A stretch of DNA of 64,000 nt from an uncultured Lewinella sp. (lineage in GTDB: Bacteria; Bacteroidota; Bacteroidia; Chitinophagales; Saprospiraceae): contig CAJXPD010000014.1 in assembly GCA_913057785.1 (NCBI GenBank), positions 1 to 64,000 of the forward strand. Reading direction: 5' to 3'. The notes below the pieces were generated by a model, which did no database searches, was not told the origin of the DNA, and saw only the letters and a list, made by a program, of their open reading frames with translations. Below, one piece after another: positions 8,810 to 17,617 of the stretch. Within the stretch, counting starts at the first letter, position 1. Each line of letters opens with the position of its first letter. Both the position numbers and the translations under genes were made by a program.

Positions 8810-10069
8810 TCAAGTTTGAATATTTGTAAAATCATAGTAGAACAAGGAACCTACATAGAGCAGTATCTCTGTTGCAATGAAGAGCAGGACATACTTGGAA
8901 TTGATGAAATCGTGACTTGTCTTTTTATCGTAGAATAGTATGACCACAATGAAGATCAAGGGGTCTACATATCTTTGGAATAATTGCAGGGAGATCGCCA
9001 AGGCGAAGACAATCAACAGTAGGTAATAATTCTTCGTAAAGTTTCCCCTTAGGAAATAGAAGATGAGTAGTAGACCAACGTAACTTAAGCCGAGAAAGGC
9101 AATAATGTCCAAGGGCTGTGGTAGTTTGCCGAGTAACTTAGGAATCAGCCCTCCTCTGATGGAATCTAAATCTAAGCCTAACTGATAGTAAGTTAAGATA
9201 TAGGCTAAGCCCACACCAACCATCAGAATCAACTCATTCCGAGTGATCTTGATGAATTTTCCAAAAAATAGATACAGCGCAATAGGGTAGAGGTAAACCG
9301 GAAACACTGCCAAAGTAAAGGGTATGGTGAGGATAAAACTCTGATTCTGCATCTGATCCTGAAACATCGGTGGAGTCAATCCTTGCCATAGATTGAAAAG
9401 GTACAGGGCAGGGAGCATATAGAAACAGTTGGCTACTGTAAATACCGCCATCTGCTTTAGGTTAGGAAGATGTGGTAGGCTCCGGAAGTAAAAGAAGAAA
9501 GGCACCCAGAAGTAGAATTGCCGGGTATAAAAGGTGCCGAAGGCCAACAACATCGAAAGTATGAACAAGGGCAAACTCTTCTTCGAAATGGCTCGATCGT
9601 TGAAAATTAAAGCCAGGATCAAGAAGAAGTAAGGAAGGTTATCTGTTATCAGCGAAAATCCAGATCCGCGATAGTAGGGGCTACTGAGAAATGCCGCAAT
9701 AATCAATACCACGGTGGAAAGCTCATACTTTTTCTGCTTACTTAGGTAGTAGAACAGCAGACAGACGGTTGCTACTATAAATAAGAAACTGATGAATCTT
9801 AAAACAACGGGATTTTCCGATATGGTTTGATAGAAAAAAGCATAGATCAAATGGTAGGTCGGAAAGGTAGCAGACTTATAATCTTGTATAACCTCGAAAA
9901 ACGGGTTGGTAGCAAAGTCAACGATAGTAGGGTAGTGCCAGTTGATCTCATCAGATACCAACCTGGAGGTTACGGCATCCATCATGAAAAAAGCCACCCC
10001 ATAGTAGACTATAATAAACCCCAAAACCAGATAGTGTAGAACGCTAATCTTCTGCTGTGTTGCTAACAT
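8810..10069 (-). CDS. GT-C fold membrane glycosyltransferase, ALG10/DIE2-like
   Basis: Polytopic membrane protein of 419 residues with about eleven hydrophobic helices. The first large loop has the GT-C acidic motif (VSDEINWHYP, residues 37-46) followed by YKSATFPTYHLIYAFF, a layout like the DEIFH...TTPPGLY segment of eukaryotic ALG10 glucosyltransferases; a further TRQFYFWVPFF segment near 180 resembles the RQTNI-type ALG10 motif. It probably transfers a sugar from a polyprenyl-phosphate donor on the outer face of the membrane. First gene of a three-gene minus-strand operon with UbiA and the HAD phosphatase, which may make its donor. Acceptor unknown. Confidence 0.65.
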   Translation of the reverse strand: MLATQQKISVLHYLVLGFIIVYYGVAFFMMDAVTSRLVSDEINWHYPTIVDFATNPFFEVIQDYKSATFPTYHLIYAFFYQTISENPVVLRFISFLFIVATVCLLFYYLSKQKKYELSTVVLIIAAFLSSPYYRGSGFSLITDNLPYFFLILALIFNDRAISKKSLPLFILSMLLAFGTFYTRQFYFWVPFFFYFRSLPHLPNLKQMAVFTVANCFYMLPALYLFNLWQGLTPPMFQDQMQNQSFILTIPFTLAVFPVYLYPIALYLFFGKFIKITRNELILMVGVGLAYILTYYQLGLDLDSIRGGLIPKLLGKLPQPLDIIAFLGLSYVGLLLIFYFLRGNFTKNYYLLLIVFALAISLQLFQRYVDPLIFIVVILFYDKKTSHDFINSKYVLLFIATEILLYVGSLFYYDFTNIQT

Positions 10070-10611
10070 TAGTGTTGTTTTGATGTAGAGCGATAGCGCT
10101 AAATCGTGTTTGTTAAAATTCTAGCCTTCACCCAGGAGCCAAGGATCAATAATTCTATAGCTTGACCTTTACTTATTCTTTTAGCCTAATTATTCTTATA
10201 TCATATAATCTTGACCTAATAGCAGGAGCCGTACCTATGAAGTAGTAAAGACGGCTTCTTAATGCTATCTCAGTCAAATTGGGTACCAGGTACCGAATGA
10301 ATTATAAGTGGGGACTTGAGTGCTGCAGTGAAATCAGCAGCAGGGGAATTTACTCGGGGGAAAGTATTAGTAGTGTGTACTCAACGGGCTTATACGAAGT
10401 TGACCAGAAAAGGTTTGGAAATGTATTTGCTTTTTTCCAATTCTTCAGTAAAGGTAAAGATTAATCTTTTTAGGTGCTATAGTTTTCACGTCTTTTCGGG
10501 ACCAATTAGCAAAAAGATCATGCTATAGGAAATGTAGTGTGGTTACATTGTTCTTGCCTGATTGTGGACCGGAGGGATGAACTCCCATTCATTAAGATCA
10601 ACAACAGCCTT
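10070..10611. other. Long intergenic stretch, no gene supported
   Basis: About 540 bases between minus-strand genes. It holds two overlapping plus-strand frames (10279-10464 and 10316-10528) with no recognisable protein features, and a GGTACC-A-GGTACC repeat near 10281-10293. The upstream region of the glycosyltransferase operon must lie at 10070-10250; no convincing consensus promoter was seen. Confidence 0.45.
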
Positions 10612-12891
10612 TTAATTTTCCTCCTTCGGACTAGGCCCTAAATCAAATACCAAATGTCCTCCCTCCACCAGGTCTTTAAAGGATATTCTTGGTTGTTCCA
10701 GCCTTTTGCCATTCAAATGAATACTCTGGATGTAGACATTCTCTTTGGAGTTATTTCTCGTCTCAATTATCAGTTGTTTCCCACTATAGTAGGTGGTATC
10801 CAGCGATACGGTGATCTTATCAAATAGGGGCGTAGTGAGATCTACGGGTAGATCGGCCGAGGTGCCTCCGTTCATTTCAAAGAGACCCATTGCGGATATT
10901 ACATACCAGGCTCCCATCTGGCCTTCATCTTCATCGCCATCCCAGCCGTGGTAGGGGGTATCTCCATAGAATATGTCCAGCATTCTTCGGCTGTATTGTT
11001 GCGTTAGCCAAGGCTTGCCCGAGTAATTGAATAGGTAGGCCGCTTGCATGTTGGCCTGATTACCATGATTGATATAGTATTCATGAGCTGTCTTTCTCGA
11101 TCGGTCGAATGCGTGGGCAGCGAATCCTTTACTTTCTGCATGGAGAAAACCTTTTTCAAGCCTAGCATTGAAGCTATCTCGACCGAGTAGCTCTACTAGG
11201 CCAGCAATATCGTGGGGAATGTACCAAGAATATTGCCAGGAATTTCCTTCAGAGAAGGAGTAGCCAGACAAGGGATCGAAATCTTTTATCCAGTAGCCGT
11301 TGGAGTCTCTGGGAGTAATGAAGTTGAAGTCGGGATGCCAAAGGTTTTTCCAGTTGTTGGAGCGCTTGAGGTGAAACTGGTAGTCCTCTTGCTGATCAAA
11401 GGCCTTGGCAAGTTGGGCAAAGCAGTAGTCGGAGAAGGCGTAATTCAGGGTACGGTCGGTTCGACTGACGTCGAAGGGCACGTAGCCCAAGCGGGTGTAG
11501 ATATCCAGCTGATCCATTCCAGCCAAGCCAGAAAGCGGCTGTCTGGCTCCCTGGGTACTTACGGTGTTCTTCAATGCTCGGTAGAAGAGGTCCTGATCAT
11601 AATTACGAATTCCTTTCATGTAGGCCGCCACCATCAAGGCCACCTCGTGCGTAACTTCCATCACTCCCGTATGTTCAAGTCCTGTGGGACCATTGTTAGT
11701 CCATCCCGTCTTATCAAAGAGCTCGAGCTGAGTGTTAACCCAATTATTCATTACTTCGGGCGTGATGAGCGACCAGAGCCCATTGAGATTCCAATAGGAG
11801 TTCCAGAAGGCGTCGCCTCCGTACATGACCTGCCCCACCGGCAATTGCTGAATTCTTTCCATCGGGTCGCGATATCGCCCATCTACATCAGACCAGGTTT
11901 GTTTTTGTGCATAACTTCGGTATAGGTTGGTGTAAAACTTCTTTTTGTCTGTCTCGGTTCCGCCCTCAACCTGGATTTTACTCAATAGACGATTCCATTC
12001 CGCTTTAGCCTCCATTGCCACCGCATCAAAATCCCAATCAAGGGGACCTAGTTCCGTTTCCAGGTTCTTTCTCGCCCCATCCAGATCGACCATAGATAGG
12101 CCCGTCTTCAATAATATTTGTTCTCCTTCGTTGGTGTCAAAAGTTACATAAGCGCCTACATCAATACTGTCCCGAATTCTTTCAATTCCCTTTTGGATGC
12201 CTTTCCCCGCTGACCATCCATTGAAGCTGTTAAAGGGTTTGTTTAACTCAATTACGAAATAGAGAGTATAGTCCCCATAATAGGTTTTAGAAGTTGAATA
12301 GCCCTCTAGTGTTCGATCATTCACCTTCGTAATCTGCGCATCTTTTAAGACGGATTGATACTCATCTGGAAATTCTAGATCGATCATAATCCGGGCATCC
12401 TCCAACTCTTCAAAGGTATACCGATGAAAACCACAGCGCGTAGTTGCGGTCAGCTCTGCCTTGGCGGAGGCATCATATAAATTGACGGAATAGTATCCCG
12501 GTTGTGCCTTTTCCGTATGCTTTTCAATTCTGGAATGATAGCTAGCCCCAGCCCCTCGATATGCTGCATCAACTGGATTGTCAGTAAAGGTCAGGTCTTG
12601 GGCAGCCGGCATGATGGCCAGTCCCGACATCGTCCAGGCATGAATGTGGCTAAATGCGCTCACATTGCTAATAGAATATTCATAGCCCCCCATCCAAACA
12701 TCTCCCTGATTATCAGGTCCTAACTGAACCATACCGAAGGGTACACAGGCATAGGGACCCAGCATCCAGCGAGAGTTGGAGGTCCCGATAAAAACATCGA
12801 CATAGTCAACGGGCTGTTGTTGGGAACAGCTAAGGTGGATAAGGGCCAAGCTATAGAGAATGGGGGTAAGGCGTCTAAATCTCCTTTTCAT
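10612..12891 (-). CDS. GH92 family alpha-mannosidase, lipoprotein
   Basis: Exo-acting, calcium-dependent inverting alpha-mannosidase family typical of Bacteroidota. 759 residues starting MKRRFRRLTPILYS, with lipobox LIHLSC (Cys about 23), so membrane-anchored, probably surface or periplasmic. The N-terminal beta-sandwich begins with VDYVDVFIGT and NTHP-equivalent GPYACVPFGMVQLGPDN; GGYEYS, FSHIHAWTMSG follow. The catalytic (alpha/alpha)6 domain has GLEHTGVMEVTHE, YWNLNGLWSL and the C-terminal GWDGDEDEGQMGAWYVISAMG block containing the conserved acid residues. Length matches the family. It stands alone, without SusC/SusD, so its glycan (N-glycan, mannan) cannot be read from context. Confidence 0.92.
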   Translation of the reverse strand: MKRRFRRLTPILYSLALIHLSCSQQQPVDYVDVFIGTSNSRWMLGPYACVPFGMVQLGPDNQGDVWMGGYEYSISNVSAFSHIHAWTMSGLAIMPAAQDLTFTDNPVDAAYRGAGASYHSRIEKHTEKAQPGYYSVNLYDASAKAELTATTRCGFHRYTFEELEDARIMIDLEFPDEYQSVLKDAQITKVNDRTLEGYSTSKTYYGDYTLYFVIELNKPFNSFNGWSAGKGIQKGIERIRDSIDVGAYVTFDTNEGEQILLKTGLSMVDLDGARKNLETELGPLDWDFDAVAMEAKAEWNRLLSKIQVEGGTETDKKKFYTNLYRSYAQKQTWSDVDGRYRDPMERIQQLPVGQVMYGGDAFWNSYWNLNGLWSLITPEVMNNWVNTQLELFDKTGWTNNGPTGLEHTGVMEVTHEVALMVAAYMKGIRNYDQDLFYRALKNTVSTQGARQPLSGLAGMDQLDIYTRLGYVPFDVSRTDRTLNYAFSDYCFAQLAKAFDQQEDYQFHLKRSNNWKNLWHPDFNFITPRDSNGYWIKDFDPLSGYSFSEGNSWQYSWYIPHDIAGLVELLGRDSFNARLEKGFLHAESKGFAAHAFDRSRKTAHEYYINHGNQANMQAAYLFNYSGKPWLTQQYSRRMLDIFYGDTPYHGWDGDEDEGQMGAWYVISAMGLFEMNGGTSADLPVDLTTPLFDKITVSLDTTYYSGKQLIIETRNNSKENVYIQSIHLNGKRLEQPRISFKDLVEGGHLVFDLGPSPKEEN

Positions 12892-13297
12892 GTGGGTCGG
12901 TGGTTGGTTATCGTTTGCTTATCCTACTATTTGATGGTTACAGTTACCTACACTAAAAAGGTAATACTAATTAGCTGAATTTGTAAATTTTGATCAGCCT
13001 GTGATCTTTACGATAGCAGCAACGACCATCCTAAACTAGAAGATTATGTTTGATTTGGCGAAGGGATGTTTTACTTGTGCGGGTAGGATAGTAGAAATAA
13101 CAAGGGCTACTGGTGGTATAATATTCGCATAAAATAGCTATTTGTCTAGGTCGTACTTAGGTAATGATAGAGTAAGGGAGGGAAACATTGCGTTAAATTT
13201 AGCCTACAATGAGTTCAAAAGGAATTTCAATCCTTAAGTTTAATCTGGAATAAACCATTTGATTCCCCAACTTCTTCACCCCGTCAAAAAGAATCCG
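12892..13297. other. Divergent intergenic region
   Basis: About 400 bases between the minus-strand GH92 gene and the plus-strand secreted protein. It must hold promoters for both; no close consensus match was found. Nothing else recognised. Confidence 0.45.
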
Positions 13298-14230
13298 ATG
13301 CTGAACCTGACCAACTTACACCCAAAAATGCTCATCCATCTGCTAAGCTTCCTATTGCCCATCTACAGTATTGGACAGACGGTCGAAAATGTGCCAAGGG
13401 CCTTTGCCCAGCTGAGCGTCGAACCTGAATTGATTTTATTGGATAACGCCATCAATGTCCCAACTGAAAGTGGGCATCTGCAGGGTGTTCAATGGGTGGA
13501 GGTGGGTGCATCAGAAAAGCTTTTGATATCGGGGAGTTCCCGACATACAGCCTATTTATTGCAAGCCAATTTAGATACGAAGAAAACTGAACTATTAATT
13601 CCTTTGATGCGAGAACCTTTTCGCCATGCTGGAGGAATTCAGGTTAGTGACTCCCATCTAGTGGTTGGAATAGAAGATAACCACCTGAAAACCATCGCAA
13701 AACTAGCATTGTATCAAATTCATGGGGATTCTGCCTTGCAAATCACGCCGAGTCTAAGTATCCATAGAGAAGGCGCTGTCGAAAGATACACCGCCGGAGC
13801 CACGGGCTTAATTCAACTAAACGGCCAATATCTGGTAGTGGTGGGCAATTGGGATAGTCGGAATTGGGATTTTTATTTGATCGATCCGGAAATGGAGAAC
13901 TGGGACCTGATTGAGAGCTTTGATGCTCCAGCGGATTGGGCAAGTTATCAGTCGATTAATCTCATCAAAGATCAGGATCAGGTTTATGCAATTGGGCTCT
14001 ATGGGGCAGGAGATGTGGGGCGGGCAGATCTAATTTTGATTAGTAACAGCCACGTCTTTAAGCCAGTTATGTCTAAGATTTCTAGCAAAGTATTTCATTG
14101 TGTTGGAGGTGTTGATTTCAATACAGCTGCAGGCATACAGGTTGATTCAATTGGGAATCTTCATCTATGGGCTACGCAGCGGGATGCTTTCCAGCAGATT
14201 TCGGTAAATAGGTATGCTCCCAAAAAGTAA
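13298..14230 (+). CDS. Secreted protein of unknown function
   Basis: Predicted 310-residue exported protein. A TTG at 13259 would extend it, but ATGs at 13298 (MLNLTNLHPK) and 13328 (MLIHLLSFLLPIYSIGQ, an ideal signal peptide) are better starts. The mature part has regularly spaced short beta segments (for example LLISGSSRHTAYLLQANLD, LIQLNGQYLVVVGNWDSRNWDFYLID, HLWATQRDAF) that suggest a small beta-propeller. No catalytic motif is visible. It does not overlap other genes and is transcribed away from GH92. Confidence 0.6.
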   Translation: MLNLTNLHPKMLIHLLSFLLPIYSIGQTVENVPRAFAQLSVEPELILLDNAINVPTESGHLQGVQWVEVGASEKLLISGSSRHTAYLLQANLDTKKTELLIPLMREPFRHAGGIQVSDSHLVVGIEDNHLKTIAKLALYQIHGDSALQITPSLSIHREGAVERYTAGATGLIQLNGQYLVVVGNWDSRNWDFYLIDPEMENWDLIESFDAPADWASYQSINLIKDQDQVYAIGLYGAGDVGRADLILISNSHVFKPVMSKISSKVFHCVGGVDFNTAAGIQVDSIGNLHLWATQRDAFQQISVNRYAPKK

Positions 14231-14556
14231 GATAGTTAGGTTAACTTCATTACTCCACTGCCAAAGGGATCAAGAAATTATCTTCCAAAAGTTCAAATAT
14301 TTCACTTTTTTGATAATTTTATGTATATTTGTAATCGTAAAAGTTATTTATAGGGAGTTAAAACGCGCTACCCTACCTAAACAATTCAAGATGACTTTTT
14401 TCATGTCTGGTCTCTACTGAGGTAGTAGGCTGAGTACTTCTAGTCAATTCCTTTTGTCTGATTTTTTGACAAATAAGGCAAACTGGGGCTGTAGGTTATT
14501 TTCACATAGCCTGATAAGTCATTGGATCTTGATTAACACCTAATAGCTAAATCGAA
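14231..14556. other. Intergenic region with promoter and long leader
   Basis: About 325 bases. It contains a consensus-like promoter (listed separately) whose RNA would carry a roughly 220-nt leader before the next gene. The leader has a nine-codon frame at 14391-14420 and a possible CTACCT/AGGTAG pairing, neither convincing as a regulatory element. Confidence 0.4.
14300..14331 (+). promoter_or_regulatory. Bacteroidota-type promoter
   Basis: TTTC at 14300-14303, 20-base spacer, perfect TATATTTG at 14324-14331. Predicted start about 14338. It reads toward the 104-residue membrane protein gene at 14557 and the small genes after it. Confidence 0.5.
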
Positions 14557-14871
14557 ATGGCAGGAAACCTGAAAAAGGAGATGAATTCGTACAGCAACGA
14601 GCGAATTCAAAACATTATTAAACAACAAAACTTCTTTGGCATTGAGTCGGTTGAGATGGCCAAATCTATCGCCAAGGAACGTGGGATTTTATCAGAAGAA
14701 CAAATGGTTCAGATTGAAAGGGATGTCAGGCAGAGCGTGGCAGCTAGGAAAGCTACCCCGTATACGCCCAAGACCGTAGAAGCCTCGCTTAGCTACGGTA
14801 CGGCTTTGTTCCTTCTTTTTATTCTAGTTCGTTGGGCTTACAAACTCGTATTTCTTTCCAACCACCTTTAG
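14557..14871 (+). CDS. Small membrane-anchored protein, unknown
   Basis: 104 residues starting MAGNLKKEMNSYSNERIQ. The N-terminal 60 residues are soluble and helical (SVEMAKSIAKERGILSEEQ), a layout like short helical scaffold domains that precede a membrane anchor; one transmembrane segment follows at about 80-98 (ALFLLFILVRWAYKLVFL). It is the first of a run of small plus-strand genes, 19 bp before the next membrane protein. No family recognised. Confidence 0.55.
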   Translation: MAGNLKKEMNSYSNERIQNIIKQQNFFGIESVEMAKSIAKERGILSEEQMVQIERDVRQSVAARKATPYTPKTVEASLSYGTALFLLFILVRWAYKLVFLSNHL

Positions 14872-14890
14872 TAACTAAAACCCCATAAGC

Positions 14891-15229
14891 ATGCTTGGAC
14901 TTCTTTTGATTTACCTACTAGGAAAGTACTTTTATGATCTTGCACTGGAATACAATAAACCGCCTTGGAAATATGCCGTGATAGGTGTCCTGAGCTATTA
15001 TCTAGGCATTGCCTTAGGCGGCGGTTTTATGGGGATCATGTTAGAATGGACCTCTCCCGGATCTGTTGATAGAATCAATGACTTCCTATTGGGCTTAATC
15101 TGCATCCCATTTGGGCTACTGATGGCAAAGCTAACGTATATCCATTTACAGAAACGATTTGCGAATCCGCCTCGGAGGAAGGACTCCAGCTTAGCGACAT
15201 CAATTTTAGATGAAGAGTTTATGACTTAA
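14891..15229 (+). CDS. Small integral membrane protein, unknown
   Basis: 112 residues with three hydrophobic helices (about 1-18, 28-50, 66-86), a glycine-rich second helix (IALGGGFMGIM), and a basic, charged C-terminal tail. It follows the previous small membrane protein by 19 bp and is probably co-transcribed. No family recognised. Confidence 0.55.
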   Translation: MLGLLLIYLLGKYFYDLALEYNKPPWKYAVIGVLSYYLGIALGGGFMGIMLEWTSPGSVDRINDFLLGLICIPFGLLMAKLTYIHLQKRFANPPRRKDSSLATSILDEEFMT

Positions 15230-15329
15230 ATTCTTGGATTTTTTCTGGGATACTCTTAATCTGATGAGGTTGCGTGGAGGGGCTTACAAACTTTTATATG
15301 TATTTATAAATGTATCATTCCGCTAGCTA

Positions 15330-16046
15330 ATGCACAGGGTAATGAAAAATGACCTTAACCTATTGATCGAGGCTTATCGCCAGGAAGTTCTCTATCTTGA
15401 AGATGAAATGAAAAAGAGTGTTGAACAGCTCGATTTCAAAGCTGCAGCACTTTTTCAAGCCAATTATAATTACAGTCGTGAAAAATTAAGGGTATTAGAA
15501 CGATTAGAGGATCCTAGCATTGATCAACGGGAAGATCTAAAGTTACAGATTGCGTTTTTGCAGAAGTGGGTAGATCAGGTAAAGGAGTCTAATATTGTAG
15601 GGTATGGACCTCAAAAAGAATTAGAGAGGTGTCACCGGGAATTATCAAAATTACAGGAGCAGGGGAAACCGGCCTGGCTCGATGGAGATGAACTACTAAT
15701 CTGTATTGAGAAATTCTTGAACCTACAGATATCAACTTTTGACCTGGTGCTAGATGAATTGGTACTACAGATTAGTAATAAAGATCAACAGCTGCAGCTA
15801 GCAATCCTGACTAAAGGAATGAAGAAAACCAAGTTGGGGATATTCATGAGTCACATAGGTAAGGGGAAACTTGGGCAGATGGGATTTGAGATGGATAAGT
15901 GGCAGGCCACTGCACTTTTGAGTAAACTATCCGATCTATCGTCTCTTGCCGTTTTGCAACTGCTGGCCACGGTTATTTTTGAAGGCCTTTCATACTACAG
16001 CGGAAGTGCAGCTTGGATTAGATACACTGAACGAAATTCGGGATAA
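15330..16046 (+). CDS. Helical protein with UVR-like motif, unknown
   Basis: 238-residue soluble protein. A second Met at residue 5 (MKNDLN) is an alternative start. Residues about 20-50 (LEDEMKKSVEQLDFKAAALFQANYNYSREKLRVLERL) fit the pattern of a UVR/UvrBC-type helical hairpin, a protein-protein contact module seen in UvrB, UvrC and Clp adaptors. The remainder is predicted helical, and the C-terminal third (LATVIFEGLSYY) may bind a partner. No enzyme motif. Function unknown. Confidence 0.55.
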   Translation: MHRVMKNDLNLLIEAYRQEVLYLEDEMKKSVEQLDFKAAALFQANYNYSREKLRVLERLEDPSIDQREDLKLQIAFLQKWVDQVKESNIVGYGPQKELERCHRELSKLQEQGKPAWLDGDELLICIEKFLNLQISTFDLVLDELVLQISNKDQQLQLAILTKGMKKTKLGIFMSHIGKGKLGQMGFEMDKWQATALLSKLSDLSSLAVLQLLATVIFEGLSYYSGSAAWIRYTERNSG

Positions 16047-16153
16047 ACTTAATGCCTATTAAATGAAAACCCTCCAGGACTTTGTAAATTTAATCTTGCC
16101 AAGCCACTTTTGGCATCGGTCAGCTAAGATCATACTCTCCAAATGCTAACACC

Positions 16154-16741
16154 ATGAAGATTCCTATTTTATTGTCTCTAACCCTCCTCCTAAGTTGCAG
16201 GCCAGGCAGTGAAGATCGTGATGTATCTGGTTCGGTTGAAGGTTCTTCCATTAGGGAGTCAAATTTGAAGTCTGAAAGCCTGTTAGAAACAGTTTCTTTT
16301 CGTATTGTAATTGATGCCTCACCGGAAACCGTCTACAATACCCTTACTGATCCAGCAAATTTCAAAACATGGACTGCTCCCTTCCAACCTACCTCCTACT
16401 TCGAAGGGGAATGGAAGCAAGGTTCTACCATACATTTCCTTTCTTTGGATGAAAGCGGAAACCGTATGGGGTTGATCAGTAAGGTTATAGAGAATGTTCC
16501 TTTTGGGCAAATAACTTTGCAGCATTTTGGTCTTATTCAGGAGGGTAAAGAAATCACGGATGGAGAAGAAGTAGAGGCTATTAAAGGTGCAATTGAACAA
16601 TATACTTTTGTCTCAAAAGGTGGACAAACGGAGTTAGAAGTCAAGACAGAGATATTCATTGAACTCAAGGACTATTTCGAAGAAACTTGGCCTAAAGCCC
16701 TTCAGGTTTTGAAACAGCTTTGTGAAAATCAACCAACTTAA
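16154..16741 (+). CDS. SRPBCC-domain lipoprotein
   Basis: 195 residues. Lipobox LLLSC (Cys about 15) indicates a lipid-anchored protein. Residues about 50-195 have the START/SRPBCC (AHSA1-like) layout: FRIVIDASPETVYNTLTDPANFKTWTAP at the start, a central beta-sheet, and a C-terminal amphipathic helix (LKDYFEETWPKALQVLKQL). Such folds bind hydrophobic ligands; an exported, lipid-anchored version is uncommon. Followed by the ankyrin gene after 9 bp and another SRPBCC protein. Confidence 0.7.
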   Translation: MKIPILLSLTLLLSCRPGSEDRDVSGSVEGSSIRESNLKSESLLETVSFRIVIDASPETVYNTLTDPANFKTWTAPFQPTSYFEGEWKQGSTIHFLSLDESGNRMGLISKVIENVPFGQITLQHFGLIQEGKEITDGEEVEAIKGAIEQYTFVSKGGQTELEVKTEIFIELKDYFEETWPKALQVLKQLCENQPT

Positions 16742-16750
16742 CCTACTATT

Positions 16751-17074
16751 ATGGCTGCAGGTGATTGGAAGGACATGCTATCAGCAGTACAAGAAGGGGA
16801 CTTGGAACTGGTCAAGTATCACTTGGAAAAAGGTGTTAATCCGAACTATCAACACCCCGAATTCTTAACTACCCCGTTGATAGAGAGCATCTCTTTTCAA
16901 CAATATGAGATTGCTAAGTATTTGCTGGACAATGGGGCTGATCCAACCTTAAAAGCTGGATTTAGTCTGGATAGTCCTCTTTCGGTTGCGAAGCAGACCA
17001 AGAATAGAGAATTGATAAAATTGCTTAAATCCTACTTACCTAAGAAGCCCTTTTGGCAGAATTTTTGGAAATAA
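16751..17074 (+). CDS. Ankyrin-repeat protein
   Basis: 107 residues with about three ankyrin repeats: MLSAVQEGDLELVKYHLEKG, TPLIESISFQQYEIAKYLLDNGADP and SPLSVAKQTKNRELIKLLKSY. No signal peptide, so probably a cytoplasmic protein-binding module. It is positioned between two SRPBCC genes on the same strand with gaps of 9 and 27 bp. Confidence 0.8.
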   Translation: MAAGDWKDMLSAVQEGDLELVKYHLEKGVNPNYQHPEFLTTPLIESISFQQYEIAKYLLDNGADPTLKAGFSLDSPLSVAKQTKNRELIKLLKSYLPKKPFWQNFWK

Positions 17075-17101
17075 TCCGCTCCCAACTCAAAACTTCTCAA
17101 G

Positions 17102-17566
17102 ATGACAAAATTGCCCGACACTGCAACTGCACAGATGTTTATTAGAAAACCTCTAGCATTGGTTTTCAATGCTTTTATAGATCCCCAGCTTACCACCAAG
17201 TTCTGGTTTACAAAAAGCACAGGAAAATTGAAAGAAGGCGAAAATGTGATTTGGACATGGGAAATGTATGACTTGGATGTACCAGTGCAGGTGAAGAAAA
17301 TTAGCCCATTGCAAAACATCCAGATCGAATGGGGAGAAGGCAGTGATTTGTCGGTTGCCAACTGGGAATTTAAGTCCTTTGGGGAAATAGGCACCTATGT
17401 TACGATTACCAATTACAATTTCATCGGGTCACCGGCTGAGGTCGTCAATAAGGTGATAGATTCTACTGGGGGCTTTACCTTGGTCCTTGCAGGCCTAAAA
17501 GCGTGGTTGGAGCATGGAGTAGAATTGAACTTGATTGGGGATAAGTTTCCAAAAGAGGTCACATAG
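17102..17566 (+). CDS. SRPBCC (AHSA1-like) domain protein
   Basis: 154-residue cytoplasmic protein with the activator-of-Hsp90-homologue/SRPBCC layout: an N-terminal strand and helix (MFIRKPLALVFNAFIDPQLTTKFWF), a strand pair with GENVIWTWEMYD, and a long C-terminal helix (FTLVLAGLKAWLEHG). Ligand unknown. It is distinct from the lipoprotein SRPBCC at 16154, so this is not a simple tandem copy. Confidence 0.8.
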   Translation: MTKLPDTATAQMFIRKPLALVFNAFIDPQLTTKFWFTKSTGKLKEGENVIWTWEMYDLDVPVQVKKISPLQNIQIEWGEGSDLSVANWEFKSFGEIGTYVTITNYNFIGSPAEVVNKVIDSTGGFTLVLAGLKAWLEHGVELNLIGDKFPKEVT

Positions 17567-17617
17567 GTATTATACTCCAAAATATGTGCAAACTCTAATA
17601 GCTGGAAATCAATACTT

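Noticed and set aside
10279-10528. Two overlapping 60-70 codon frames
   Set aside because: No start context, no domain, frames overlap each other; likely chance.
11212-11925. 237-codon plus-strand frame within GH92
   Set aside because: Antisense to conserved GH92 catalytic sequence; explained by codon bias.
14214-14420. 68-codon frame overlapping the end of the secreted protein
   Set aside because: Begins within the preceding gene, crosses the promoter at 14300-14331 and has no recognisable features.
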